This document shows positions 53,683 to 63,453 of a stretch of 64,000 nucleotides of DNA, piece by piece. Every line of letters starts with the position of its first letter. Position 1 is the first letter of the stretch. A model generated the notes under the pieces. It was not told the origin of the DNA and ran no database searches. It saw only the letters and a program-made list of their open reading frames with translations. The DNA comes from Astragalus membranaceus (Eukaryota > Streptophyta > Magnoliopsida > Fabales > Fabaceae), in NCBI GenBank assembly GCA_039519185.1, contig CM076851.1:100189531-100253530 (forward strand). The letters run 5' to 3'. Position numbers and translations under genes: made by a program.

Positions 53683-54336
53683 ATGGTTAAGACAATTGGA
53701 GATTATATTAGAGAGGCAGAGGCACAAAGGCATTTGGGGAAGTCGTCTTGGTATATGCCTCAATGTCAGATCTTATTTCCTCCTCCTCTTCCTCCTTATG
53801 AGCCTTATTCAAACTATTGGGATGACTATGAGCCACCCCCTTATTCCTCCAACTGGGATAATTATGAGCCACTACATCTTCATAGGCAAGAGGAGGAGAT
53901 ACAAGATACCAATGATGTATTGGCAAAGTTTATGCAGCAGACAAATGAAAAGTTTGAAATATTGGAGGGTCAAATTGGAGCCATGAGTGATCAACTATCA
54001 AGTATCATTTCTTTATTATCTCAAGAGGCCCAAGAAACTCCTTCACAAACTAAGTCTACCCAAAATGAAGAAGGTGAGCAATACAAAGACAGTATTCCTA
54101 CAAGAGATGAAGGTGTCTCCATGGAATATAATCTGGAAGAAGAAGCTCTCAAGAAAAATGAGGAGACTCCTACTGAAGGGAGTCAAATCAAAATAGTAGC
54201 TCCTACTGAAGGGATTCATATTGAAACAAAAGATCCTACTAAAGGGAGCATTTGTGAGGACAGTGAGAAAGATCCCATGGTTCTGGATTTTTTGAGAAAG
54301 AGGAGAAAGCGCCCATTTTTGAACAAATTGTTTTAA
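53683..54336 (+). CDS. Gag-derived hypothetical protein of element J
   Basis: 217 codons from MVKTIGDYIREAEAQRHLGK. A proline/tyrosine-rich region (YEPYSNYWDDYEPPPY) is followed by a predicted coiled coil, VLAKFMQQTNEKFEILEGQI. That coiled coil resembles the one between capsid and protease in Athila gag. Then comes an acidic repeat PTEGSQIK/PTEGIHIE/PTKGSICE. The frame ends KRRKRPFLNKLF. The capsid core, zinc knuckle and protease are missing. It probably derives from an Athila gag by deletion; its function is unknown. Confidence 0.5.
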   Translation: MVKTIGDYIREAEAQRHLGKSSWYMPQCQILFPPPLPPYEPYSNYWDDYEPPPYSSNWDNYEPLHLHRQEEEIQDTNDVLAKFMQQTNEKFEILEGQIGAMSDQLSSIISLLSQEAQETPSQTKSTQNEEGEQYKDSIPTRDEGVSMEYNLEEEALKKNEETPTEGSQIKIVAPTEGIHIETKDPTKGSICEDSEKDPMVLDFLRKRRKRPFLNKLF

Positions 54337-54350
54337 TCATTGGTGATGCT

Positions 54351-54701
54351 GTGATTGAGGTTCACCGGGGAAAGGTAACTTTAAGGAGTGGTAAAGAAGA
54401 TGATGTTATTAAAGCTTTAAATTCCAATGAAATTTTCTCTTCTTTAACTTCTCCTTACTTTGATGATGTGGTTGAAACTAACATTTTTAGTGAATTAAAG
54501 ATGCAGGATCTTTTGGAAAAAAATCTTATTTTGCAGGATCCTAGCATAATGGTGGATGGAGATAAAATAAAAATTTCACAATTCTTTGAAGTTCATCCAT
54601 CACGTGGAAAAAGAAAGAATAATGTGAACCACACTGTTAGAAAGCTAAGAACGTGTACTGCGTTAGATGTTAAATTTGCTCTTGGAGAGCCCCCTGATTA
54701 A
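54351..54701 (+). CDS. Second small frame of element J, protease-tail derived
   Basis: 116 codons. IEVHRGKVTLRSGKEDDVIK resembles the end of Athila proteases (IDVQKGELIMRVNDQEVKF in element C). The rest, up to FALGEPPD, is not recognised. It lies 14 bases after the previous frame and in another phase, so the two may be parts of one original polyprotein. Confidence 0.45.
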   Translation: MIEVHRGKVTLRSGKEDDVIKALNSNEIFSSLTSPYFDDVVETNIFSELKMQDLLEKNLILQDPSIMVDGDKIKISQFFEVHPSRGKRKNNVNHTVRKLRTCTALDVKFALGEPPD

Positions 54702-56277
54702 GCACCAACTATAGTCAGGCTCACGACGTTAAACAAGCGCTTCGCAGGAGGCAACCTGTGTTTTATTTTCAGTTATTTTTACTTTTAATTTGTTTCATTT
54801 TGTTTTTAGGAATAAGCTCGGACTACAAGCTCTCTCAGGGAAGTCACTATTACTCTCGCTCTTTCTCTTAGTTTCTATTTGATCATTTTGCATTGAGGAC
54901 CATGCTTCATGCTAGTGTGGGGGAGGAGAGTTATTTTGTCACTTGATCTTTATTAATGCACATACCCACCGTATATGTTGATAGCAATTTTTCTGGCTTA
55001 TTTTAGCGACTATGCTTCAAGTTGAAAAAAATAGAGATTTTGCCTTTAGGGGATCCCATAATTAATTTACTTGACAGACTTGTGCTTAATTGTAACTGTG
55101 AGGATGTCCTTAGGAAGCTGATAATTAGCATTTGTCCCTGTTGAGTACTTTTTGTGAACTAGCTTCTAAATGTGAGATTTGAGCCTTCATAAGGGGATTG
55201 ATACTAAATCAAAAAATTTTACCCCTTTTCTTTCTATGAGTGTGTTTCCCAATTTGCTACATTCTAGAATTTGTCTTTTGACCATTTCAAGGCGAAAATT
55301 GATTTGCATCATGTAAAAAGATTTGGAGAATTTAGGTATTTTTCTGGCCTCAGAGTTGTTTGTTGAATTTATCCATTAGTTGCCCCCTTTGAGCCTATTT
55401 GTTATATTTTTTCTTTGGTACCCAGATATAATTTTTTCTTTTTTTGTGGTAACCATTTGAAATTAAATTTGGAGCAAATATTGAAAGTTACAATTTTGTC
55501 CGGTATTTTAATTGTCAATCTCATCAGGACATAAAAACAAAATAAGAATGACTCATATGGTTACAAATACCTTTTCCTCCTAAGAAAAATATAGAAAAAT
55601 GAAAAGTTGAAAAAAAAAAAAAGAGAACAAAGGAAAGCAAGAAGGAGGAAAAGACACATCAAAATAATGAAAGAACCAAAGGGCAAATCAAAAAAAAAAA
55701 GAGTCTTCTCAAGAGCAAAAAGCAAATCAAAAAGAGCTGACTTAATAGAAAAAGGTGAAGAAGGAAGTGATATTAACTTGGAGTTTGAACAAAATTTGTA
55801 AAATAAATAGGAGCTCCATATTTGGTTTCAAATGTTACTACTTGTTTCTTGTTTTTTTAGCCCTTTGATTATCCCTTTCTTCTTATATCCTACCCTGCAT
55901 GAATTCACCCTGGCCCCATTACAACCCTTAACACCTCATCTTTTGCATGCATGTGAACTATTTAGTGGAGATTTGGTCAAATTACAAACTTATGGTAATG
56001 TGCATTTTGTTGAAACTTGAGTGTATATTGTCCCTAGTCCCTAAACACTTAGAGAGATTGTGAGCGAATGCCTTTGGTCACAGAAATGTATTCTTCAGGG
56101 ACTTGAGCCTCTAATTGGGCAACCTTTTGACACCTCATATGTGTTATAATGTCTATTGTCTGTCATTGTTACTTCAAATTTTGGGTTCCTTACTTGGCTG
56201 TCTCTATTACTTGTTTGAAAACTTTACTGAACCAGGAAATTTGCTTGAGGACAAGCAAAGGTTAAGTGTGGGGGAGT
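54702..56277 (+). other. 3' non-coding region and polypurine tract of element J
   Basis: Just after the stop are GACGTTAAACAAGCGCTTCG and GGAGGCAACC, conserved with element D. Further on lies an AAAG-rich stretch whose frame (55607-55801) is low-complexity. The end is TTTGCTTGAGGACAAGCAAA (56240-56259) and GTTAAGTGTGGGGGAG before the 3' LTR. Confidence 0.75.
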
Positions 56278-58318
56278 TGATAAACTCCAATTTAGTATAT
56301 TTTTATAGATACTTTTAGATTATTTTTAGAGCAATTATTATCAATTATATAAATTATTAATTTAAATTGCTCTTTATTTTGCAGAAAGATATTAAAAGAC
56401 CAACTTAAAGCCACTCAAATCATCAATAAGGAGGGGTCACAACCAAAATGAACATAAAGCTATGTGGCCCAATTCCAACACATAAATAATTAAATGAGCC
56501 ATAAGGAAAAGAAGATAAAACCCATATTAAAATTAGATCAAAACCTACCTTGGAGAGAAAAAAAAAAGAGTGTGTCGTGAACTTTGGCAACACACTTGCT
56601 TGGCACGGAAACCGAGGCGGCAAAAATTGTAACATCCTCAAAAATAATTAGTAGAATTATTTGGGTGTTAACCCAATTAAATTAATTTAGTACTTGACTG
56701 GTAAATTTATTGAGTGCTAAAATTATTTATTGGTTGTCATCGGATCGTTAACCGGATAATACGGGTCAAGGACAATTCGGAACGAAATAAGAGATTAAGG
56801 ACAATATGGTAATTGGACTGCGTTACCACTTAAAATTAAATAAATATATATGTGTGTGCGAGTGAAAGAATTAAAAAGAATAGAAAGAAAGAAGATGGGA
56901 GGCGTGAAACAGAGAGAGACAGAGGGGAGAAAAGAAGAAAAGAAAAGAATGGGGGAGAAAGAAGAAGGAAGCGAATGAGAGAAGAGGAGAGGGAGAGGAG
57001 AGCTTTCATCAAATCATCATCCCTCTTACACAAAAAATGATCATCTCATCACCCTCTTCATTTTGATCCAAGAATTATCAACAACAAACCACTCAATCTC
57101 ATGTTGCCATTTTCGATTTCTCGAGGAAAAGAGGAGTATTGGAGCTTGCTTCTCTTTTAAGTGATTTGGATGTGTGGGAAGTTCAAATGGAAGCTTGGGT
57201 ACTAACTTGGAGTGAAGAAATGAAGATTTGGGTGAGTTAGGTTTGAGAAATCAAATTTGGGGTTTATGGATGAATAGTGAATGGTGCTAGGAGATGATGA
57301 ATAGTGTTTTTGAGTACTTCATGGTTGATTGGGAAGCTTTGGAATCTTTGAGGAGCTTGGAACCTTAGGAATCAAGTTGATGGTGCCTAGGTCAAAGTTG
57401 ATATTTCACGCGGGTCGGATGTTCGAGTGGCGGAGAGCTTCGGAAGCGGATTTGGGCGTTGTCGGAGCGTGGAAGTTTATGCAGGGATTGTTCGTGTGGT
57501 TATTTGGAGATTTGAAGTCTCGGTGATTTCGGCCCGGTATCGGCTCTTGCTTCAAGGGTGAGTTTTACTCACGTTTAGGTTTATTTCGTTTTTAAAATGA
57601 AAATTATGTTGATTGGTTACGAGAAATTTGAGTCAAAAATCGTTATTTTTAAATATATCGAATTTTGATGAAAATCGAATGTGTTGAGTCTTTGATTAGA
57701 TTGGTTTATCGAGTGAGGTTATGGGATATGTTTTTGTACTATTTTGGTGTTAGGATTGGACTGGAACAGGTACCGGAAGTGATCGGAATTGATCGGAACG
57801 ACGAAAAACGCAAAGCAGAATGAAAATAGAATGCTGTCAAATGCGCACGATCCGTGCGCCCCAGGCGCACAAACCGGGCGTCTGGTTCTGTTTCTATTTC
57901 GCAAATTTTTATAAAAGGGCGCACGACCCGTGCGTATGGGAGCACCGTCCGTGCGCAGTGTTCTGTCCAAATTTTCCAAAACTTGCCCGAAATGATCCCG
58001 ATCGATTCTAATCCTCTTTTAATCCTTTCCTAACCCTTCTATAATGATATTATGCTTATAATGCCACGATTTTGGGTATGTTTCAAAAGGGTCTTATAAA
58101 ATACTTTTGAAGTTGAAATTCTTTCGAAAAGCCGAACAATAGTACACGTGTGCGGATATGTTTTATTGATAATAAAACGGATTATAAGTTCTATGTGGGA
58201 TTGTAACACTGACGCTGAATGATTATTATTCATTCGTCTAAACCAGTTAATAATTCACGATATATAAATTATATCGATTATAGGAGTCGGCCCAATGTGG
58301 GTGGTTATATATGATGGT

Positions 58319-58320
<2 letters not shown>

Positions 58321-58372
<52 letters not shown>
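58321..58372 (+). repeat. TA dinucleotide microsatellite
   Basis: About 25 uninterrupted TA units inside LTR H. Confidence 0.95.
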
Positions 58373-58377
<5 letters not shown>

Positions 58378-58475
58378 CAAGTTTGGGTGACGACCCATGT
58401 TGACATACTAGGCGGGGTAGTCATGAACCCTTACCCTAGGCTCCGTGCCGTTAGGAAACACTATTGGTATTGGGG

Positions 58476-58690
58476 TTCCGGAAGATGCAATGGGATTGCG
58501 GCCTGTGTTGTGTTAAAAGTTATTGTACTACGTTCACCAGAAGATGCAAGTGGATTGCGGGTGGTGGTACGTAGAAAGGCCTAGGATGCTAGTTCATCGG
58601 GAAACGCAAGTGGATTGCAGTCGGTGTCTTACTAGGTCGAAGCCTTATTGTATGGTTCACCGGGATTAGCAAGTGGATTGCGGCCGGTGT
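58476..58690 (+). repeat. Four stem-loop modules in LTR H
   Basis: Period about 60 bases. Core GATGCAAGTGGATTGCGG, with an inner stem GCAA/TTGC in all copies. Outer flanks in copy 4 are CACCGG/CCGGTG and in copy 3 CATCGG/TCGGTG, still pairable as RNA with G-U pairs. Copies 1 and 2 pair more weakly. Confidence 0.7.
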
Positions 58691-60205
58691 TGTGTCAAAT
58701 CTTAAAAATGTTTTAAAAGGACCGAGAGTGCTAGTAGGGGTCTCGGTAGAACTCACTGAGATTGTATCTCATTGTTTATATGTGGTTTTACAGATAAACA
58801 GGGAAAGTGGAGATCCAAGAGGCACGAGTAGGTGGTACTCGGATGGTTGCTGAAGACTTATTAGCTTTATGCTTAAGTGTATATCTTTCCTTGTTATCTG
58901 TGTATCAAGACATTTTGTCTTTAGCGTTATGTATTTATTTCCGCTTTCTTGTACGATATTGAACACTGTATTTCACTGATGGTTTGTGGTCTTATTTATG
59001 TTTAAGACTGTTCTGTTGTTATTCAGTGAAAATTTTATAGTGGTGTTCAGTATTCAAACAGGAAATATATCTCTGATGTTTTAGGGATGGTGAACTTGGG
59101 TATTTTTACTCGATAAAAATACCGGGGTGTTACAACAATAAAAAAGAGAGAGTTGCATTATAAAAGAGAGCCATAATATTACATAAAAAAGCAGCCGTAC
59201 ATACGCAAAATCAGGAGCCGCAACAGTAACAACACAAGGAAACAGTAGCGCCGGCAACGCACAGGAGAGTGAGGAGAGGTTTCGGGTACCAGTTCTTTAC
59301 ACCGTGAGAGAGCTTTGGAGCAGGAAAAGGAGACTGGAGATTCAGAATAAGAATTTCTCTAACTTCCGGGTTATTTTTATCTCTGTAATTCACGACTCTA
59401 ATTCCTATTTTATTGTTCTTTATGACTTTGGATAGCTAAATCCTCTTCTAGGGTCTTAGGTGGATCTTGCATGTTTAGAGACCTTTTTATGTTCTAATTT
59501 CATATCTGAATTCCAGTTTTTATTTCAATTAATATTGTCCAATTATTTTTATCACATAATTAGGATTAGCTACCCTTTTCATGTTCATAATCAATTAGTT
59601 GATCAGCGACCATACTGCAATTAGTTGGTGGACCTATAGGATAATTGGGGCTATAATTAATGCATGACCAAACTTTAATTTAGTCTTCCAATCATTAAAC
59701 CTTTCTGTTCTTTATGCTTTTCCTCAACTTAAATTCTTGCATGACCAAACAAGGGTAAGTTTAGGAAAAAGAATATTAATCGCGAATGACCAAACAGATT
59801 AATAGATTTAGTAAAGGGATTGGTAATTAAATAAAATAAAGGAATTCGGGTAGAATTAGACATAGGGAAATCGAATCTTGCAAGTGAAACCGTGACCCTA
59901 GGCCTTTCTCTATCGATTAAATCTAGTATTTTAATTCTACTTATTTGGTTATTTTTATTTTGTCTCTATAATCGTCAAACTACTGGTTCGTCTAAACAAT
60001 AAATAATCTCGACTAGTTTGGTACTTGTTAATTAGTCTCTGTGGATACGATAATCTTTTATACTACTTTTGTGAAAGAGTACACTTGCTCTAAGTGTGTT
60101 TTTAACGCAACAGATGGGCTAGCATTGATGGTGGCGAGTTATGGCACGTAAATCTGTCTTTGCCAATATCATCGCAGCTGTGTAAGTGACATGGATTTCA
60201 ACTAA

Positions 60206-60235
60206 CTAGCGAGTGCACCTGTGCATTGCACGGGG
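60206..60235 (-). mobile_element. Possible Helitron 3' terminus
   Basis: On the minus strand CCCCGTGCAATGCACAGG can form a hairpin. It is followed by eight bases and CTAG, with T next. Helitrons end in a short GC-rich hairpin about ten bases before CTRR and insert between A and T. The 5' TC end was not found, so the extent is unknown. Confidence 0.35.
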
Positions 60236-60382
60236 TAACAACTTCAGTTAATGCGGAGTTTCTGTCTTGTTAAAATTTATTTTTAAAATTGCAATACGAA
60301 AAAGTCTTATTTGTTGATCCTTTGAATGCTAAAGTATCTCAAAACATGCTGCTTAAAATTGCACTTTATATATTTGTCACGA

Positions 60383-60383
<1 letters not shown>

Positions 60384-60431
<48 letters not shown>
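60384..60431 (+). repeat. ATT trinucleotide microsatellite
   Basis: About 16 ATT units. Confidence 0.95.
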
Positions 60432-61658
60432 TTATTTTTTTTACCAAATAAGTTATTGAGGAATGAACTTTGAGTATTTTAACGGTTATGTTTTTTTCGA
60501 ACACTAAAATACTCCTAAACACACTAGTTATTAAGTCACAAATTTTGCTTGGCGCCAAAACCAGTGGGAGGGCCCACTGGAGACTTCTCAAGGTTTATAA
60601 CAACATTTCATGAAACATAATCTCAAATATTTAAAACATTGACAATATTGTTACAAGCTTACACATGCCAAATTATTTACTCCCAAGAGACTATACTACT
60701 ACTAATTAGGTGAGACCTAGGTCGTCTTTGGAAAAGTGTGGGTAATTTACACAAATTCACATGTATTTCTCAAAATTTGATACATATCCCACTAATTTAG
60801 TATCAATGTGATCTAAACATACAAATATACGAATCAATCACATGACTAGGTGGAATTTACTTTTTAAGTGAGCCATAGATTACTTTTCAAAAAGTGTGGG
60901 TATCTTAATGTAACATCCCCTATTTAGCTAATTCCAATTCCTGAAAATAGCAAGAGGTCAAGTTATATATATATATATTATCTTAGTTAAAAGTATATTG
61001 TGCTTGACAAGTGAATTAATTGTTTAAAATAATAGTAGTACTTGTGTGTTTAAATTATAATTTAACTCCATTGAGTTAAGTCACCTAGAACTAATAGGGA
61101 GTCATGAGAGAAGAGTGACAGCTGAAGGGTAATTGAGTCTTTCCCCCCAGCCCACTTAACCCCCAGCTGAAACCCAAAACAAACAAAAAGAACAATTCAC
61201 TTCATTTGAAGCAAGTTTCAGAAATTGAGCAAAGAGAGAGGGAGGAGAGTGTTGCGAAGTGGGGGGGGGGGGAAGAGAAGAAGAGAAAACCCAGGATCCT
61301 AAATGCATGTCTCATCTAAAAACATCACTCAAATCAGATTTCTAACCTCTATCTCCTGGTACAAACTTCATCACCTATACAGCCCCCAATCTCCTTCCAC
61401 CATTTTCGAGTGGTTGAACTCATTTTGATAAAAAAATGGAGATTCTGTCTTGCATGTGTGTTTGATGAGCTGTAGAACCCATTTCAGCACTTACACCACA
61501 AAATAGACCAGCTAAGAGAAGGACTGAGCTGTTGAGTTCGAGTCTTAGGTTCTTGGGAAGTTCGGGTTCAGTTTTGGAGCGAGTTCGGAGACGGTTCGTG
61601 AGTATATTCGAACGTGTCAGCTGTGAGATTCGTCGTTGAGTGATTTTCATCACTTCGG

Positions 61659-62932
61659 GTGAGTTCTATAACTCGCTTAGGGAATGCATGTGTTTTATGA
61701 GTCTCCACCTTTTTTTGAAAACCGTTTTACCGAAAAGATTGTGATTTAAAATGTGAAGTTACTTGATTGATTGTTTGGATTGATTTGGGATTACTACAAT
61801 ATACTGTTTTCAATGCATGTTTAAGTTTGGGTCTCGATCGGAAGAGAAATGAGAATCGGAATGGAACAGACTTACTCATGAAAAACCTATTTTCTGGAAA
61901 ACTGATAGAGACGCACGGATCGTGTGCCTACGAGCACGGTCGTGCGCCCCCGTCTGATACGACAAGAACTAGATTTTTAAACACGCACGGATCGTGCGCC
62001 TAGTCGCACGGGTCGTGCGAATGTTTCTGGAATTCTCTACAATTTTAGTGAATAACGCACGGATCGTGCGCTTGGTCGCACGGGTCGTGCGTATCCTTCT
62101 GGGAATCTTCTGCAAATTGTTCAAAAACGCACGGGTCGTGCGCTTACACGCACGGGTCGTGTGAGACTTTCTGATCCCCAAATTCAAAGTACCTTTTTAT
62201 CCACTCCAAATGATTCCAATCCTCTTCTAATCCATTCCCCATGGTTCCCCAACAAAGTAAAGATTGATATCATGGAGTTAATCATGTTTGATAGAACACT
62301 TGTGTGTTATGCATGTGACGAAAACCATACTTAGAGAACGCGTGAGAAGACAAGTCAAGAAATGTTAACGGGCCTTGAGTCCAATCATGTTACTAACGAA
62401 CTTCAAGTTCATCATGTCATGTAAGCTAATTGATTGTAAGTCTAGAAAGACATAAAAACTCTCAATTCATGTAAAAACAAATCAAGTTACTTTCCCTCGG
62501 GAAAAGGTAGATGGTATACCTTGTGTATATCGAGGATGACGATCCTCCAGTTGTTAGCATACCTAGTGGAGGGGAGTCATGAATCCAAAGCTAGGACCCT
62601 AGCATTATTCGAATAGAATTTCGGATTGGGGTTTTCGTAGATATTGGGCAATCAAGATTGTCTAGCATTATATCTCGGGTTGTGCTAAGTTCATGTTAAA
62701 AATTATGATCCGTAGTCGCTTATTAGGGCTACATCAGGAAAGATCAGAAATGTAACAAGTAGTCGCTTATTAGGGCTACGAGTTACGAGTAAACATCATG
62801 AATTCACGTGGTCGCTTATCCGGGCCACGAGTTTGAAGCAAGGCATAATAAACCGTTAGAGTCGGTCACGGGTCTCGATAGGACTCACTGAGATAATGTT
62901 TATCTCACCCTTCATATTTGTGGTTTTTACAG
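61659..62932 (+). other. Predicted intron inside the K LTR
   Basis: Donor GTGAGT with GAGTT/AACTC pairing; acceptor GGTTTTTACAG ending at 62932, preceded by TGAGATAATGTTTATCTCA. 1274 bases. It is a prediction from pattern. Confidence 0.45.
62712..62829 (+). repeat. Three stem-loop modules in the K LTR
   Basis: GTAGTCGCTTATTAGGGCTA(C) at 62712 and 62759; GTGGTCGCTTATCCGGGCCA(C) near 62809. GTAGTC pairs with GGCTAC and GTGGTC with GGCCAC: both arms changed together. Confidence 0.75.
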
Positions 62933-63309
62933 AGAAACAGGGAAAGGCAAAGGCGATAAAGCATGGTTAGCTGGTGTGACTCGAGGAGTCCGGAAGTTTA
63001 TGTTTCTTGTTTAGGCCCTTGCCCTTTTGTAGTACTTTTGTTATCGGTTGTATAACTATCATGTATAAGTTATAAATCGTTTCCGCTACTTTATGTTTTG
63101 AGTATTGAACACCAGGATTATGTACAAGTCTTAAGCTTTGAAACTTAAGCATTTTCAGGAAGTTTATGAGGTTCAGAGAACCATTTGATATGTACTATCG
63201 AAAGTTTTAGTTGTGTTCAATATTTCAATAACAGGAAGTTACTCTGATGTATGCCATTTAGTGCATTTCGGTGATTCTATATGTTAGAATTTATCGGGGT
63301 GTTACATTA

Positions 63310-63321
63310 TGGTATCAGAGC
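63310..63321 (+). promoter_or_regulatory. Primer-binding site of chromovirus K (initiator tRNA-Met)
   Basis: TGGTATCAGAGC, three bases after the LTR end. Same as in E. Confidence 0.9.
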
Positions 63322-63453
63322 AGTTCGACCTAGTCGGGCTTAGATTAGTTAGGGTGGTTTTGTCCCTTGAGTAACTCTGCCATTATGCTTCTTGTGATGC
63401 TAAGAGACATTGAGACTGATCAACTTAATACTTGGTGTATCATTTGCAGAATT

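Larger units (their letters stand above)
57558..58793 (+). other. Predicted intron inside LTR H
   Basis: Donor GTGAGT within the self-complementary GTGAGTTTTACTCAC; acceptor GGTTTTACAG ending at 58793, preceded by TGAGAT..ATCTCA. 1236 bases. It is a prediction from pattern. Confidence 0.45.
56628..59134 (+). mobile_element. Solo LTR H (chromovirus-type)
   Basis: TGTAACATCC...GGGGTGTTACA, 2507 bases, flanked by AAAAT and ACAAT. Contents in order: GA-rich leader (56868-57005), donor-like GTGAGTTTTACTCAC (57558-57572), GCGCACGATCCGTGCGC palindromes (57842-57956), TA microsatellite (58321-58372), the TGACGACC block (58387-58445), four stem-loop modules (58476-58690) and an acceptor at 58793 after the hairpin TGAGATTGTATCTCA. 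Confidence 0.88.
52174..60112 (+). mobile_element. Element J: non-autonomous Athila derivative (LARD-like)
   Basis: LTRs 52174-53496 and 56278-60112 (the second interrupted by solo LTR H; 1323 bases each once H and its duplication are removed). About thirty substitutions separate them, so it is older than C and D. Internal region is only 2.8 kb with two short frames and no RT or integrase. A tRNA-Asp-type primer site and the TTGCTTGAGGACAAGCAA polypurine region are present. Flanks AACGG and GATGG match poorly, so the target duplication is unclear. Confidence 0.85.
56278..60112 (+). repeat. 3' LTR of element J, interrupted by solo LTR H
   Basis: Segments 56278-56627 and 59135-60112. They rejoin at GGCGGCAAAAAT/AAAAAAGAG exactly as in the 5' LTR once LTR H and one 5-base duplication are removed. 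Confidence 0.88.
60113..60908. other. Intergenic DNA between J and K with small repeats
   Basis: No gene. It contains a Helitron-like 3' end (60206-60235), an ATT microsatellite (60384-60431) and the inverted repeat CCAGTGGG/CCCACTGG (60561-60580). Confidence 0.4.
60909..63306 (+). repeat. 5' LTR of chromovirus K
   Basis: TGTAACATCCCC...GGGGTGTTACA, 2398 bases, followed by a tRNA-iMet primer site and gag. Contents in order: GA-rich leader with an 11-G run (61261-61271), donor-like GTGAGTTCTATAACTCGC (61659), CGCACGGRTCGTGCG palindromes (61911-62163), the TGACGATCC block (62535-62604), three stem-loop modules (62712-62829) and an acceptor at 62932. The 3' LTR is outside the window. Confidence 0.9.

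Noticed and set aside
55607..55801. Lysine/arginine-rich 64-codon frame in element J
   Set aside because: A-rich low-complexity DNA in the 3' non-coding region; no counterpart in the other elements.
57842..57956. Palindromes as Rho-independent terminators
   Set aside because: Plant nuclear DNA, no following T run, and the palindromes occur as spaced pairs inside LTRs.
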